From Sciurus carolinensis (Eukaryota > Chordata > Mammalia > Rodentia > Sciuridae), in assembly GCF_902686445.1 (NCBI RefSeq), contig NC_062217.1, positions 86,051,758-86,115,757 of the forward strand: a stretch of 64,000 bases of DNA, written 5' to 3'. Position 1 is the stretch's first letter; each line of letters opens with the position of its first letter. The notes beneath the pieces were generated by a model. The model ran no database searches and had not been told where the DNA came from. It worked only from the letters and a program-made list of their open reading frames with translations. The position numbers and the translations under genes were made by a program. Below, one piece after another: positions 11,047 through 23,640 of this stretch.

Positions 11047-13591
11047 TATGTCAGCCTAAATCACTACCTTTGCTGCAAGGTAGTAAACTTTTTCACATTC
11101 ATGCAAGAGTGGATTATTTTTGTTGTTGTGTTTGCTTTTAAGGTCAAGACCTTGCTTCTCTTTCTTTCAAACTCTGCAGTACTGGTATTTTTCTCCCTGG
11201 AAGCATTGTCATATACACAGCATCCAGAGAAAAAAAGACACCAGAGAATTATCACTGGGGCCCAAGAGCTCTGGAACACCCCTTTTGTTGGGGACAAAGT
11301 CTTTCTTCTCTTTCCTTTCATTTTTGGTCTCTTCCCACTTTAAAACACTTTGAAGGAAATTTAAAGGGTAAATACCTGTTTGCCCTTCCCCAAGTCCAAA
11401 TGCTTTCCTCTTTCTGAGTTCCTGTCTAGTCTGTATTATGAACACTTACTCGCGTTTTCATTCATTTGTAGTGGTTTCAGGATATGTGATTTATTTTTAA
11501 AAATTCTCCTAGTGCGCTTGTTTTGAGGTGGCTTCAGGTTTCTGTGATGATAGTGTTGCCATGACCTCTGCACACATAGGCTCTTTCCTCTGGAGTCTTT
11601 ATTGGAATAATTCCTGGAGAGGGCATGATCTGTCAGAGAGTAGCATTTTTATGACTTGATAGATGTGGCCAAATTGCCTCCTGGAGGGCAAGACTCGCCT
11701 CTTCTACCAACCACAGGGTACGTGGGCTATTTCCAGCAGCCCAACCAGAAGGGTCCAGTTGTGTTTCTCACCCTCTTTCCCTGAGCCCTGACTCCTGAGC
11801 GTCCTCTCAGAAGGCTCTTGACAGGACAAGTGAGTGTTTATGAGCATGATTCAGTGGTCCTGTTGCATCACTTAAATGTGGTGTTCAATCGACTCTTCTA
11901 GAGTTAGCAGAATCTTCCTGAGTCATTCTGTTTGAATGTCTGTGTCCTGCTTCCAAGAAAACGTGTAGGTATTGGCAAGAGGCTGGCTGCTCACAAACCT
12001 AACCACAAGCCGGTGAGTAACAGTGGAGTAGCACTAAGCCATCTTTTATTTTCTCCTCATTAAGATCTATTTGCCTCACCTTCTCCCTGGTAGGGGCGTG
12101 GGTGTGGATGGCTAGGTCAGGTCTTTCTTGCCCTTGCTCAGAGCCAGTTGCATATTGCGTGGAGGGGAAGCAATGTGTGGCAAAGAGAATAGAAAACAAA
12201 AATATGTAAGACTATATCAGTAGAGGGAACTAACTCGTGGTTCTTGTTCATTTCCCATGAGAACCTCATGAATCATTGTGGTAGTTCTCAATTTAAACTT
12301 CCAGATCTGGAATTCTCTTCCTCTCTAGACTGTTTGCAAGAACTCCAAGCTCAGGATGTTTCCAAAAGGGACAGTCCAGAACCCTTGACTCATGTCTGAG
12401 TTTTTTCTACACCAGTAACTATTTTCATCCAGCTGACTCTTTGACATTCTGGAGACAGGAAGATTGTCAAAGGTACATCTGTTCCATCCTTGCTCTCAGT
12501 AAGAGATGAGGTCCAAGGTCCTTCTCCTTGGACTCTGACCTTGGATGATACAAATTAAGCCCAACCTTAGGTGACTGAAGATGGCAAAGTCCCCTCCATT
12601 TCACTGTTGTATTTCACTATCTAAAACTAACCTGAAATAAACCCTTTGATGACTCTTCATTTTTCTATTGTTTCTCAGTTAAGGTGATGGTTGAGGAGGG
12701 TTGGAAGGACATGTTATGGCCTGGTCTACATTCCCGGGGAGCAAGTCTCTATTCCCAGTGGTGAGGTTGGTGGTAAAGTAAAAGGAGTATTTGCACAGAA
12801 AAACTTGACAATATAGGAACCAGGGTGGGGAAATTGAGCAAACAAAGCACAAGACCAACAGCTGGGAATTATACAAGGAAAAAAAAGCATGAAGAAAAAT
12901 GAGAAAAGCAATGGAAATAAAGGCATGCAAAATACATATGGATTAAATAAGAAAATTAAGTATAAGTGTAGAATGATTAGAGAGAAGGAAAAATAATTCC
13001 ATGCAACTGGCAGATCCATAGAGGCAATAGTCACAGGGACTTCATTCATCAAATATTGTACACCTCAGCCATATGAGACCCCACCTGTCTTTCCCTTCTT
13101 CTGAGTCTATCAGAGGACTATATGCAGCAGGGCATCCAAACCTTTTTTCTATTGTTAATCTTTAGATATATCTTGCCCCTTCCTCTTCCTACCCCACAAA
13201 CAAATAAAAACACTAGATCCCAGATACCTGAAGGTGAGGACCATGCTTTGAATTTTGGTCTCCCAAAACGGGGCTTGGCTAGTCTAGAGCACCCAATTGT
13301 TTAAACAAAGTTTAGGTGTGGCTGTACGGGGATTTTGTAGATCAGTTAATTTTAAGCAAAGGAGATTATCCTTTATAATCTGGAGGGCTATATCCAATCC
13401 ATTGAAAGGCCTTAAAAGCAGAACTGAGACTTCCCCTGAGAAAGAAGAAATTCCACCTGTGAACTGCAAGGTTAACTCCTGCCCCAGAGAAGCCAGTCTG
13501 GCCTTCTGATGGTTTGTCCTGTGGATTTTAGACCACTAGCACCAGGGTCATAGAAACTAATTCCTTGAAGTCAATCAATCAAAATCTTTCT

Positions 13592-13622
13592 ATACATACA
13601 TACATACATACATACATACATA
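13592..13622. repeat. (CATA)n microsatellite
   Basis: About seven to eight uninterrupted CATA units directly abut the MER2-like element. Confidence 0.95.
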
Positions 13623-13978
13623 CAGTGGTTTCTCTCTATCTGTGGGTTCTACATTGTGAATTCAAGCAACTGTGGATTGAAAATATTCTGAAAAAAAAAA
13701 TGGCATCTATACTGAGCATGTATAGTCTTGTTTTCCTGTAATTATTGCCTAAACAATGCAGTATAACAACTATTTGCAGAGCATTTACACTGTATTGGTT
13801 ATTTTAAGTCATCTAGAACTAATATAAAGTATATAGGAGGATGTGTGTAGGTTTTATGGAAACACTACACCACTTTATTTAAGGGACTTGAGCATGAATT
13901 TTGATCTATGAATTTTGGTATCCCGGATGGAAGGGATATCCTAAAACCAATTCCTCACAGACACCAAGAGATGACTCT
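13623..13978 (-). mobile_element. MER2-like Tigger DNA transposon, antisense
   Basis: It begins CAGTGG...TCTGTGGGTTC and ends with a CCAATTCCTCACAGACACC-to-GAGATGACTCTG segment. This is the reverse complement of the MER2 pattern, which includes the AACAATGCAGTATAACAACT and CATCTAGAACTAATATAAAG blocks. Non-autonomous, no transposase. Confidence 0.75.
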
Positions 13979-15134
13979 GTGCACGTGTACTTCTCCTACC
14001 AGTTCTGTCTCTCTGGTAGAACCCTGACTGACACATTTTTAAGTTTTAATTATACTTAAAATGTGCATCATAGTAATCAAGTACTTCATTTTCTATCTTG
14101 CATTTTTTTACTTCATGGATGATTATCTTGTTTCCCTCCTACCCCAGCCTGGGCATTATTTTCAGCACACCAGGTACAAAGCATGTGCCTGGGCCATGCG
14201 TATGTGTCAGTTGATTATGGTAAATCTCAGATTTAATTAAAGAAAATAAAGGCAAGAAGTATTTCAATAAAGGGTATTACTTACCACTCTGTCTGGGTCC
14301 TACTCACCTGTGATTTCTCAGGACATGGTTACAAAATCCAGGTTTTGAACAAATAGTTATCTTGCTGTTTGATTTTCTGTATGATATTTTTTGAATCTTA
14401 ACCACTTGGGGCTCTTCCTTTATACACGTGGACTTGAGAATTTTACCACAAAATGAAGGAAGTACTGATAAATGTTAAAACTGGCCTTGATTCAGGTTCC
14501 ATTATCCAAAGAAGAGTGCTGTGCTCCATCTATTTTCCAAGAGTCATGTGTCAGTTCAGTGTTTCAGCATAAGCACTTGTTTCTGCCTATTTTGCACATG
14601 GTTACTTATTGTAATTGTTATGGTAATTTTAGGTCACAGATGTCACAAGGCTTTGGGTGGAATTGAGCTCAAGAGCAAACCTGAGCAGAGCTGAAACATA
14701 TCCTAAATGTGAACCCTGTAGTTAATGCTGAATGCAATGGGGAGAGGCTTAAATGTTCGCCGCAGCAATGTGAAATTTCAGTTGGCAAGGAATTGAACTG
14801 AATTGAATTGAATTGCCTGCAATTATTTTCTTTCTCTGGATTTAGCTTCTTGGTTAAAAACATAGACTTTGAGAAATCTACTTTAGAAATTCCACAGGGG
14901 ATAGAAAGGAATAAGGGAGTGATGCTATCTAAAGGTTCTTCCCTATTCTAACTTGTTCTACTGGTATACAGTGACTGATAAAAAAATAGATAGCCTTTCT
15001 CTAGGTGAAATAGGAAAGAGAAGGGAATATTTGGGAATCAGAGGACATGAGGTTCCCCCAAGTGATGATGCTGTGCAGACCATCCCTCTCAAGTTGTAGT
15101 TAGTTCAAAAGATAGGAATCAAAACTTACTATTC

Positions 15135-15220
15135 TTGAGCTGGGGTGTAGCATCAGTGGTAGAATGCTTGCCCATCATTCATGAGGCCCTGGATTGAATC
15201 CCCCAGCACAAACAAAACTT
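15135..15220 (+). repeat. ID-type SINE
   Basis: A diverged ID core (GAGCTGGGGTGTAGCATCAG ... AGAATGCTTGCC ... GGATTGAATCCCCCAGCAC) is followed by an A-rich tail. Confidence 0.82.
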
Positions 15221-16103
15221 AACTACTCTGGGTAACTCACCTTTTGTATATTTTGAAATCCTTTAAAAATCAGTTCTAAAAATACTAACCCCAATTGTAG
15301 AAGAAAAGAGCCAAACCAAACAGCATTGCAAATGTAGGGTGGCTTCCATATTTGCATCCTTCACAGTTTGAAGGCTAAATGAAAACTTTAGCTTTTTTGG
15401 AATGTTGATCTGGAAAGCAAGGCTAAGGGAGGGTCCTCAGGGCCCCACCTGGATGCCTTTCACAGCATTCCGGAACCTACAGGGTGCAGGAACCCATAGC
15501 CAAGGCCATCAGGCAGCCTAGAGAGAGTCCCAGAGCCACTCCTCCTGCCCCAGTGCTTGTCAAGCAGGGAGAGGCAGGCAGGAGTGACAGTTCACATCAG
15601 ATGGGTCACTTGGTGGTTCTGGGCATTACCATAGGGCTTCTGTGGATTATTTCTTCCTCATTGAGGCCCCTCCCTCCTTACAACTTAGTTCTTAAAAGTG
15701 AAAGGAGGTGATACTTTTCAGCTCTCCTTAGCAGAACAAGTGAACACATGGTGGGATGATTTAGAATGACTAGAAAACCCAATGAGATACCTTTGCACCC
15801 TCACAGATCAGCAAAATTTTGCAGTGTGATGACGCCCAGCATTGGAAAAGACACGGAGAGATGGGAACCCTTCTGACATGGTGCCAGAGGCAGTGAGCAT
15901 GATGCAATGCTTTGGGGAGCAGCTTAGCATTGTCTAATAAGATGACGAATGAAGGCCTGCCTGTTGTAGGCCCCAGCAGTTCTACCTGGACATGAGCCAG
16001 AGCCTCTAACAAGAATATTCTGTCTCTCTGTATTCAGGAACCATATACTAGAAACAATCCAGAGGCTCATGAGCAGCAGGATGGAAATTAAACTGATATA
16101 TGT

Positions 16104-16315
16104 TTTTTTTTTTTTTTTTTTTTTTCCCAAGGATTGAACTCAGGGGCACTTACCACTGAGTCTCATCCCTCACCCCCTTTTATTTTTTATGTTGAGATAG
16201 GACCTTGCTAAGTTGCTTAGGTACTTGTTAAGTTTCTGAGGCTGGCTTTGAACTTGCAATCCTCCTGTCTCAGCCTTTCAAACTGCTGGGATTACAGGTG
16301 TGCACCACTGCATAG
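16104..16315 (-). mobile_element. B1-dID SINE, antisense
   Basis: A T-run (complement of the A tail) is followed by a complement ID half and then a B1 half ending CTGGGATTACAGGTGTGCAC. It is inserted in the ancient L1M. Confidence 0.87.
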
Positions 16316-16397
16316 GTGTAAACTGTGATTTCTCTAATCAACAAGCATGGACAAGTAACAGACTAGCTACATACAACATAGGTGTGGAGTTTTTTTC

Positions 16398-16586
16398 CTC
16401 TTCCTTTCTCTTTCTTTGCAGTACTAAGGGTAAAACCCAGGGGTGCTGTTCCACCCTTAATATCTTATTTTTTTCTTGGAAAAGGGTCTCACTAATTTGC
16501 CCAGGCCAGCTTTGAACTTGTGATTCTCCTGCCTCAGCTTCCCAAGTAGCTAGGATTATAGGAGTGCACCACCATGCTGAACTAGG
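16398..16586 (-). mobile_element. B1-dID SINE, antisense
   Basis: This is a second, more diverged dimeric SINE. The ID half is reduced (TTGCAGTACTAAGGGTAAAA) and the B1 half reads TAGCTAGGATTATAGGAGTG. Confidence 0.82.
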
Positions 16587-16589
16587 TGC

Positions 16590-16688
16590 ATCTTTTGTGT
16601 TTTTGTTTTTGCAATGTTGGGAATCCAACTCAGGGCCTCATGCATGCTGAGTAAACATTCTGTCACTGAGTTATGCCCCCACAGCCCT
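16590..16688 (-). repeat. ID SINE, antisense
   Basis: A T-rich tail complement is followed by TTGCAATGTTGGGAATCCAA and CTCATGCATGCTGAGTAAAC, ending in CCACAGCCC. It is the third SINE in a 600-bp cluster. Confidence 0.82.
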
Positions 16689-17000
16689 AGCTACATCTTA
16701 AAAACATAATATTTAGAGATAGAAACAAGTCACTCAAGAGTGCATACCATATAATTTCATCAACTAGAAGATTTGAAACAGGCAAGACCCAAACTCTCCT
16801 GTTGATTAATGTAAACATAGATGTCCAATCTCAAAAAGCCAAGAGTGGTTATTATTAATGTCAGGATGTTTATCTCCAGGAAGGAGTGGGTAGGATGAAG
16901 TGGGAAAGATGGGTGTGGTTCCAGGGGGTTTTCTTTATACTTATTCTCTGCACCATGAGCTTGTGCATGTCTTTGAATGTTTATGTCTTGCACATACATA

Positions 17001-18426
17001 TATACCCAACTAGATGGAAAGTGGTTCTTTGAAGTGGAGTTGCTCAGTCAGACATGACTTGTACTTGCCCCTTGTGGGTGGCAGGTCTGTGTGTTCATGT
17101 TGATTCTTTGACTCCATTCTCTTGAACCTGTCTCACCAGAGTTCTCTCAGATGAACTGGGGTGGTCCAGACACCTACACAGACCTGAGATCACCTGTGAC
17201 TTCCTTGGCATTGGGATGTGGGGGGGGGTGGTGGGGTGTTGCAAATCCTGCAACCACCAACTGCCTTTGAATTCTGGGAAGTGTGAAGTTCCAGCAGGCC
17301 CCAATGGTAGGGGGCACTCCAATCTCTGGGGGCCCAGACCTTCCCAGGGCAAAGGCTGTCTACCTGAGGTCCCGAGGACCACCACAAAGCCTCAAAATCC
17401 TCCCTTAGCATTCTGACAAAGGCTTTCTTCCCAAGTAGAACCCCATACAACCCTTTCAGGGAAAGGAACTCACCCCATAACCCAGAGTGAAGGGAATATG
17501 CTTGGTTGGCCTCTTGCCTGAGCCTCCTGGGAGTCAGATGTATAGTAGGTGGATGTGTCTCTTGGGCATGGGAATCAGGACCCCCAGCCAAGGACTGGCA
17601 GGGGCCACCAGGGCTGCCAGTGGAAAAGGTGGCACGGTCAGTGGCCTCTTAAGATGGCAGGTCTCCCAGTACTCTGTCTGTGAAAGAAACCACTCAGGAA
17701 AGAAGACCCAGAGTTGTTGATTCCACACTAATGCTACCAATCTGACCACTGAAGATTTAGGGGAAAATGTTGGCTTCTCTCATGTCGAAATGCCAGAGGT
17801 ACAAAGACCCTTAGGTGGGAGTGAAAGGGCAGTGAATTGCTGGATCATGCAGATATTTATTTACATATCCCTGCCTGGTTCCTAAAGTCATTGGAGGCAG
17901 CAGCTGTATGAAGAATGAGCCAAGAAACACAGATGGTTGCTTGGATATTTAAGCTAAGCCATATAATAACTTGCCTCTTGCTTTGCAATTAACATTTGCA
18001 GAAGATTCTAGGGCCCCACCTTGGTAAATAAACCCTTGGTTCTAAACTGCATTTCATCAAATAATGGCATTTCTTACAACTCATTAAAAGCAGAACAAGG
18101 CCAGACTTGCAGGCAGGTAAACCTGAAGCACCTTCCGGTTCTTTGGATGGCTCTGATCTTATACCCCACCTCCTAGGCAAATATCCAGAAAGTCCTTCTT
18201 GCCCTTCTCCTCTGATACTTGGTCCTCGTTCCTCCCTTGCCCTTCACCCTCTCCCATCTCTAAAGCACATGGTCCATTGGCTGTAGGATGGGGATGATGA
18301 TCATACAGATTGATTGCTGGTATGGAAAAGGTGAATGAGTATTTGGCCATTTCACAAAACAGCCTCTTTCAGGATATATATGTATGTGTGTGTGTATATC
18401 TATATTTTCTTTCCAGAGAACTCATC
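17001..18426. other. Unassigned intron sequence
   Basis: The only notable feature is a G-run with interspersed T at about 17217-17238. Open frames here lack recognisable domains. Confidence 0.55.
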
Positions 18427-18454
18427 CTTGTGCCACCCCTTGTTCCCCATGTAG

Positions 18455-18560
18455 GACGGAGTCGTGTCTCCCTGCGACTTGGACCTAGTCATGTCAGATG
18501 GACTGGGCATGCGATATGCGTTCATTGGACCCCTGGAAACAATGCACCTCAATGCAGAAG
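18455..18560 (+). CDS. CRYL1: CRYL1 third-from-last coding exon (L-gulonate 3-dehydrogenase / lambda-crystallin)
   Basis: CRYL1 is the cytosolic NAD-dependent L-gulonate 3-dehydrogenase of the glucuronate-xylulose (uronate) pathway. It was recruited as a lens crystallin in rabbits and hares. This exon encodes 35 residues plus the first base of a Gly codon, including the family-diagnostic stretch [20 protein letters not shown] in the C-terminal 3-hydroxyacyl-CoA-dehydrogenase-like helical domain (about residues 212-247 if the protein has the usual 319 aa). A T/C-rich tract ends in AG at 18453-18454. The donor is GT at 18561, leaving phase 1. An AG further upstream (about 18412) cannot be used productively, because an in-frame TAG lies directly before the chosen start. 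No frameshift or stop is present. The gene is certain; the exon number (6 of 8) follows the human gene structure. Confidence 0.97.
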
Positions 18561-20983
18561 GTATGCATCCGGGTCTAGGATAGGCATTCTGTGCTGTTGA
18601 GTATTTCCATGAGTTTTATGAACAGTTGAATTTTGCTGCTTCTCCTCCTTCTCCTTCTCTCACCCCCGATGATTGAATAGAAACAGTAACATTTGTGGGA
18701 GACAGTGACCATTCCTGGTGATTCACAGATCTGGGATGGGACACAGAGGACTGTGCACTGAGATGTAAATCCACATGGAATCTGGGAACCACAGGGCTTT
18801 GAGTGGTGACAACCACTTGGGTGGAAACTAAAAGAAAGAGAGGGACATGATGTGATAGGGACTTTGCTGTGGAAGAAAAAGTGGTATTTTCTTGAAGAAG
18901 GTGATGATTATTTACAAAGACAAGAAGAAAAAATGGTGAAAAGGATGAAAAAATAGGAGTGCAAACTTAACCAAAAGGAGCCTCTACTGAAGGTATCTTC
19001 TGCCTAAATGTGAATGACCTACAAGTGTGCTTCCCTTTCAGAAGGTCGGGCAACCATGAAGCTTCCACAGGGCAGGACCTGGGACAGGCACGTAGAACAG
19101 GGCAGGCCGGATGTCTACCCTGAAGCTATCTTCAGAAGCCCAGGGTCGGGGTGGGATCCAAACGTGCTTGTGATCCCGTAACTCTATGGGATCTTAAGAA
19201 CAAGAATGAATTCTATCAATTAGATTTTAAATGATCCAACACAGCATTTGTAAAACAACCAATAAAACCTATATGAAATTAAAATGCATTTAAGAATCAA
19301 CTCATGAAAATCTGAAAATAAGCCACCTAGATGTTGTGACTATCTCTTGGATATTAAAATGATAAGTAACTTTTATTTTTGCTTTTCTGTGTTGTCATGA
19401 ATTTCTACGATTGCTGTGTATTACAGCAGAGAAAGGGAATATTGTACACAGCTCCATGGTCCGGGTTTAGCAAAGGATGTTAAGAAACTGGGGCTATTCC
19501 AGGAAAAGGTGACCAGAGTTGTGCATGCATGTGTATTCCTGTATTTTGAGGGGGTAGAACCAGAATAAAAGACTGGACATGGCAGGCAGTGAGGTTTGAT
19601 CTTACTACCATGTGTTGGCAGTACCTGGGACCAGCATCCTGGGAGGGACCACGCTGAGTGGGCGAATGAGAGTTCATGTTTAAATACTGAGAGGACACTC
19701 CTGCAGGGAAGGGGGAAGTTGGAGTTGATCACCTCTTAGAGTCTGTTCGACTTCAGTTCTATAATCTCATGATGCTTTGATAATAGTTCAGTCAATTCTC
19801 ACCACAATAGTTATGAAATGTACTTTCCAATAATAGTTCAAGGCAGTTTTACTGGACATGTTCTTGTATACAGCAGATGCACATGCAATTTTGTGAGTGG
19901 ACTGGCTATGTGTAACATGCAAAATGCAGCCCAGTAACTTCTTTTTATAAAGTTGAGCATTGCGAAGAGCATCTGAAGGAAAAAAGGAACCTCTCCTAGC
20001 CCTTGGCATGCCAGTTTTATAAGAGGTTAACCATTGGACATAGGAAGATAGTGTAAAGAAAGATACCTTCATATAAGTGAAATAAGTGAAATAATTTTGA
20101 AGTAGCATTAAAATAGTCCTGGATAATTTCAAATTTTTTTCAACCAGACCTTATAAGTGGTGAACATATTCAAGCATTTGAAAGGTTGAAAGGTTTACAG
20201 ACACTGCCTGATAACCACCATAATTTTCTTTCTTTTTTTTTCTTGTGCAAAATAAGAATTAGAGTATCATGAGAAATTGATAGGGAGAAAACTGAGAACA
20301 GTTTGAGTCTCAAACAAATAGAAATAGGAGCCAATGACATCAGAAACTCAAGAATCAAATGGGGTGGCAGACAGGAAGGAGGCCCACAACAATTTTTCAA
20401 AGCAAGCCGATATGATAAGAAGACCTAATTGACTTAATATGATAATGGGAGACGGATGTAGTTTTCAACTTCAGAGCATTCCAAAGCCCAGAGTTGGACA
20501 GTTATAAGATCTGGCTGGGAACCAGTGGAAATGTTCATTATTCTTCATAGTGTCACCCAGAATATATCAAGATTGGAGTGGGGAGGCTTTTTTTTGTTTT
20601 GTTTTTGCTGATATTGTTTTCACAAATCCAAGCATCTCAGGTTGACAGGCGTTCTTCGTCTTAAAAGCTACCATTTATCTATAACTAGTGCAAATATTTT
20701 AGGATTTGTTTTTAATCTAATAAAGCAGTACTTGAAAAACAGGAGAGCAGCATGCTTACTCTGCCTTTTTGGCTACTGTAAAAAGCATCACCCATGAAGT
20801 TGACAAGCTCTCAGAATAGTGGTTCTGGCTTATGGAGCCAGTCAGCTGGGTGCTACCCTGGCTTTCCCACTTCCTAGCCATATAATGTTGGGTAAGTCAA
20901 TTAATTCAGTGCACCTCAGTTTTCCCACCTGTAAAATGGAGCTGACAATAGTAAGGAACTCCCAGGGATGGTGTAACCAGATG

Positions 20984-21155
20984 AGCCTGGTGTGGTGGTG
21001 CATGCCTGTAATGCCAATGACTCAGGAGCCTGAAGCAGGAGTGTCTTCAGTCGAAGCCAGCCTCAGGATCTTAGTGAGATCCTGTCTCAAAAATAAAAAG
21101 GACTGGGGAAGTAGCTCAGGGGTAAAGCATTCCTGGTTCAATCCCTAACACCAAA
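20984..21155 (+). mobile_element. B1-dID SINE inserted in MIR
   Basis: The B1 half (AGCCTGGTGTGGTGGTGCAT) is joined to an ID half (GGACTGGGGAAGTAGCTCAG). It is followed by a purine-rich tail that has expanded into a GA-type satellite up to 21278. Confidence 0.9.
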
Positions 21156-21278
21156 AGAGAAATAAGAAAGAAGGAAGAAGAAGAAGAGGAAGGGGAAGGG
21201 GAAAGAGAGGGAGAGGGAGAGGGGGAGGGGAGGAAGGGGAAGAAAGAAGACAAAGAAACAAAGGAAATTAGAATTAAG
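21156..21278. repeat. Purine-rich (GAA/GGGA)n tract derived from a SINE tail
   Basis: Almost pure A/G over more than 90 bp, including GAAGAAG and GGGAGAGGGAGA units, directly following the SINE body. Confidence 0.9.
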
Positions 21279-23263
21279 CCAGATGGAAGCACTTAACTGG
21301 GTGGTTGGCACAGATTAGGTCCTTAATAAATGTTGTCTTCATACAGTTTTGTCTTGTTGTTTGTTTAATTTACTACTTTTCCACTATTTTTGTTTTTAGT
21401 TGTGTTTTTTCATTCTCCCCAAAAGATTTACACATGCATAAGAGAGAGATACAGAAAAAATAACATAGAATAAATACCACTTAGGACTTTTTTCCCCCCA
21501 CTGTGGAAGAGAGAAACCTCAGAATTAGGTACCTGGTTTAAATGTCTGGTTTGTTTCTTTACTGAGCTTTATAGTCCCACCTTGTCCCTGTTGGCTGTTT
21601 GGTTTCTCCTTATGTTTTCTCTTTTCTGTGAAATGACGGTATCTCAGGATCTGGTAGTCCCTGGAGTTCACCTCCAGGGTAAGTAGTTGTTTACTATTTT
21701 GCCTCACAAATTTCCTCTTTTGTGTAGACACTTTTTTTTTTTTGGAGTGGAGGTTGCATGCCTGTTGGATTTAGTTCATTTTTGTGGAGCTATCATTTGC
21801 CAATGGAAATGGTTGAGCTGATGGGGCTACAGGTGCTTGGTGACACTAAAGGGGCCCCAGGTTGGTTCTGCCTCCCTGTCCGGGGCAAGTCCTCACTCAG
21901 GTTTGGTACTTTGATCCTGAGAAGAGACATTAGATAATATCGCTTGGTGTTTTGGGGCCCTTTTTGATCTGCTTTAATAAGCTCTGTGAAACTCTGTCTC
22001 TTAAAGCAGGTAAATTGACGTAGGTGTGGGTTCATAAACTGGGTGAAAATCAGACTTCTCCAATGAGTGTAGCAATTAAGCAGTCTCCAAGAAACCGAAC
22101 ACCCAGAGCGGCACCTGTGGCCACCCAGTGCGTGTCAGCTGGGTCTATCTGTATCCAGGTCTATTCCAGTGCTCACCCCTGCCCCTTAAAGATAGGCAGA
22201 AAGGCTTCCTGCCTGGGCAGCTCCAGGTAGCTGTTGGTTCAGAATAACCTTCACCCTGGGGAGCTAACAGCTGAAGAATCCCAAGTTAATAGGAAAAGCT
22301 AAATCTCATGAAAATCAATTTTTCCATTTTTGAAGAAATTCAGTTCAGAGTCCTATGAAAAGCTAAGCTCTCCAAGGGTTTTTGGAAGAATGGAGCTCAA
22401 AGAACAGAGGAGTGGAAGCTTAGAAAGAAAAATATAGGGGAAGTCTAGATTAAATAGAAATAGAAGGTGAGGATGAAAGGGGGGTCGTGTTGTGCTTTTC
22501 TCATTTCTGATGAATTTGGCATTTTAGAGTGATTCCCATTCAGTTCTCCTTTTACGGTATACAGAAGCCAAAATGTTGTTGAAAATAAGTAAAAGCCCCC
22601 TTTTACTTTTGTCTAACGTGGAAAGAGTGATGTTGCAAACTCCAGTAACCATCATGACATTCTGGGACATTGTTGTTAATGATAGCCCTGAGGTGGGTCA
22701 TTATCAACTCCTTGTATTGGAACACTCAGGGAGCCCTGACAGGGTGCTGGGTACTGTGTGGACGAAGTGGAGGGGCCACACACATTCTGTAATGAGCATG
22801 TGGTACCAGTTCCTTAATTTTGCCACAGATAGTGGGATTCTTCATCCCAGAGATTGGAGTATATGTCACAAAAAGGATTTTTATATTATATTATTATTTT
22901 AATTGTTTTCATGAACAAATGGAGGGGGTATTATGGATTGTATTTTAAAGAGTTTCACAACATTTTCTTCTATGTTGAAATGAATATCCCTTTAAAACTT
23001 TACAAATTTTATGAAAGGCAGTAGGGTGAAAGTTCTAGAAAGTCTCTGGGATATTTGAGTAATTTCAGGGATAGTGAAAGGTGAACCCTTGTTCAAGGAA
23101 TGTAAAGTAACTCAGAGACAATATGTGGCACATGAACTGACTCCCTTGGCGTTGCTGCTCACATGGGAGTGGGAGACGGTTGGCTTCTGAGAGAATCTCA
23201 GGAACTTCTGCCTTCCCTATAAGTGGGTGAATAAGCAGCCACAGTGAATTTTCCCATTTCTTC

Positions 23264-23640
23264 TGTTAGGGTTTGGATCTTAAATGTCCCTCAGAGGCCC
23301 ATGTGTGAAATGCTTGGTGGCCAGCCTGTGGTGCTGTTGGGAGATGGCAGAACCTTTAGGATCTGGGGCCTAGTGAAAGGGAGTGAGGTCACTGAGGGGA
23401 CCCTGGAAGGGGATATTGGGACTCAGCCCCTTTTTCTGTCTTTTCCACCATGGACTGAGCAGCAAGGCTCCACCAAACACTCTACACTATGATAACACTT
23501 TCTTGCCACAGGGCCAAATCAGCAGACCCAAACGGCCATGTAGTGAAACCTCTAAAACTGTGAACCAAAATAAACCTTTCCTCTTTTTAGGTTGATTATC
23601 TTAGGTATTTTATCACAGTGAGAGAAAGCTAATTAACACA
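23264..23640 (+). mobile_element. MaLR-type solo LTR
   Basis: It starts TGTTAGGGTTTGGATCTTAA and ends GAAAGCTAATTAACACA, with an AAAATAAACCTTTCCTC poly(A)-signal region near 23568. The TG..CA ends give 377 bp. The flanking TCTTC/TCTCC may be a decayed 5-bp duplication. No internal ERV genes are present. Confidence 0.82.

Larger units (their letters stand above)
15755..17000 (+). mobile_element. Ancient L1M ORF2 3' end / 3' UTR, interrupted by three SINEs
   Basis: The part from about 15775 (CCCAATGAGATACCTTTGCA) to 16095 parallels the end of L1 ORF2. Further matching pieces, including an ATTTCATCAACTAGAA-like stretch, appear between and after the SINEs up to about 17000. It is very diverged; the ends are estimates. 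Confidence 0.65.
1..18454 (+). other. CRYL1: CRYL1 intron, 3' portion (no exon seen)
   Basis: This is the intron before the first visible exon. I searched by eye for the preceding CRYL1 exon, which should end with a Leu-Val-Glu-Glu-type sequence, and did not find it, so the intron extends beyond the window. It contains the repeats listed separately. The intervals 1-2126, 2220-2857, 6111-6982, 7058-10359, 11047-13591, 13979-15134 and 17001-18426 show no gene, RNA or clear repeat to me. Short open frames in them lack recognisable domains. Confidence 0.85.
20819..21340 (+). mobile_element. MIR SINE split by a later SINE insertion
   Basis: The left part, to 20983, shows the MIR core (CCACTTCCTAGCCATATAAT, then CACCTCAGTTTTCCCACCTG and TAAAATGGAG). 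The right part, 21279-21340, shows the MIR end (TTGGCACAGATTAGGTCCTT, AATAAATG). CCAGATG is duplicated at 20977-20983 and 21279-21285 around the insertion. Confidence 0.85.

Noticed and set aside
13592..13622. CRISPR-like regular repeats
   Set aside because: Four-base microsatellite in a mammalian genome, without spacers.
1..18454. Earlier CRYL1 exons
   Set aside because: Sequence encoding the conserved segment before Asp-Gly-Val-Val was not found, nor the NAD-binding glycine-rich motif.
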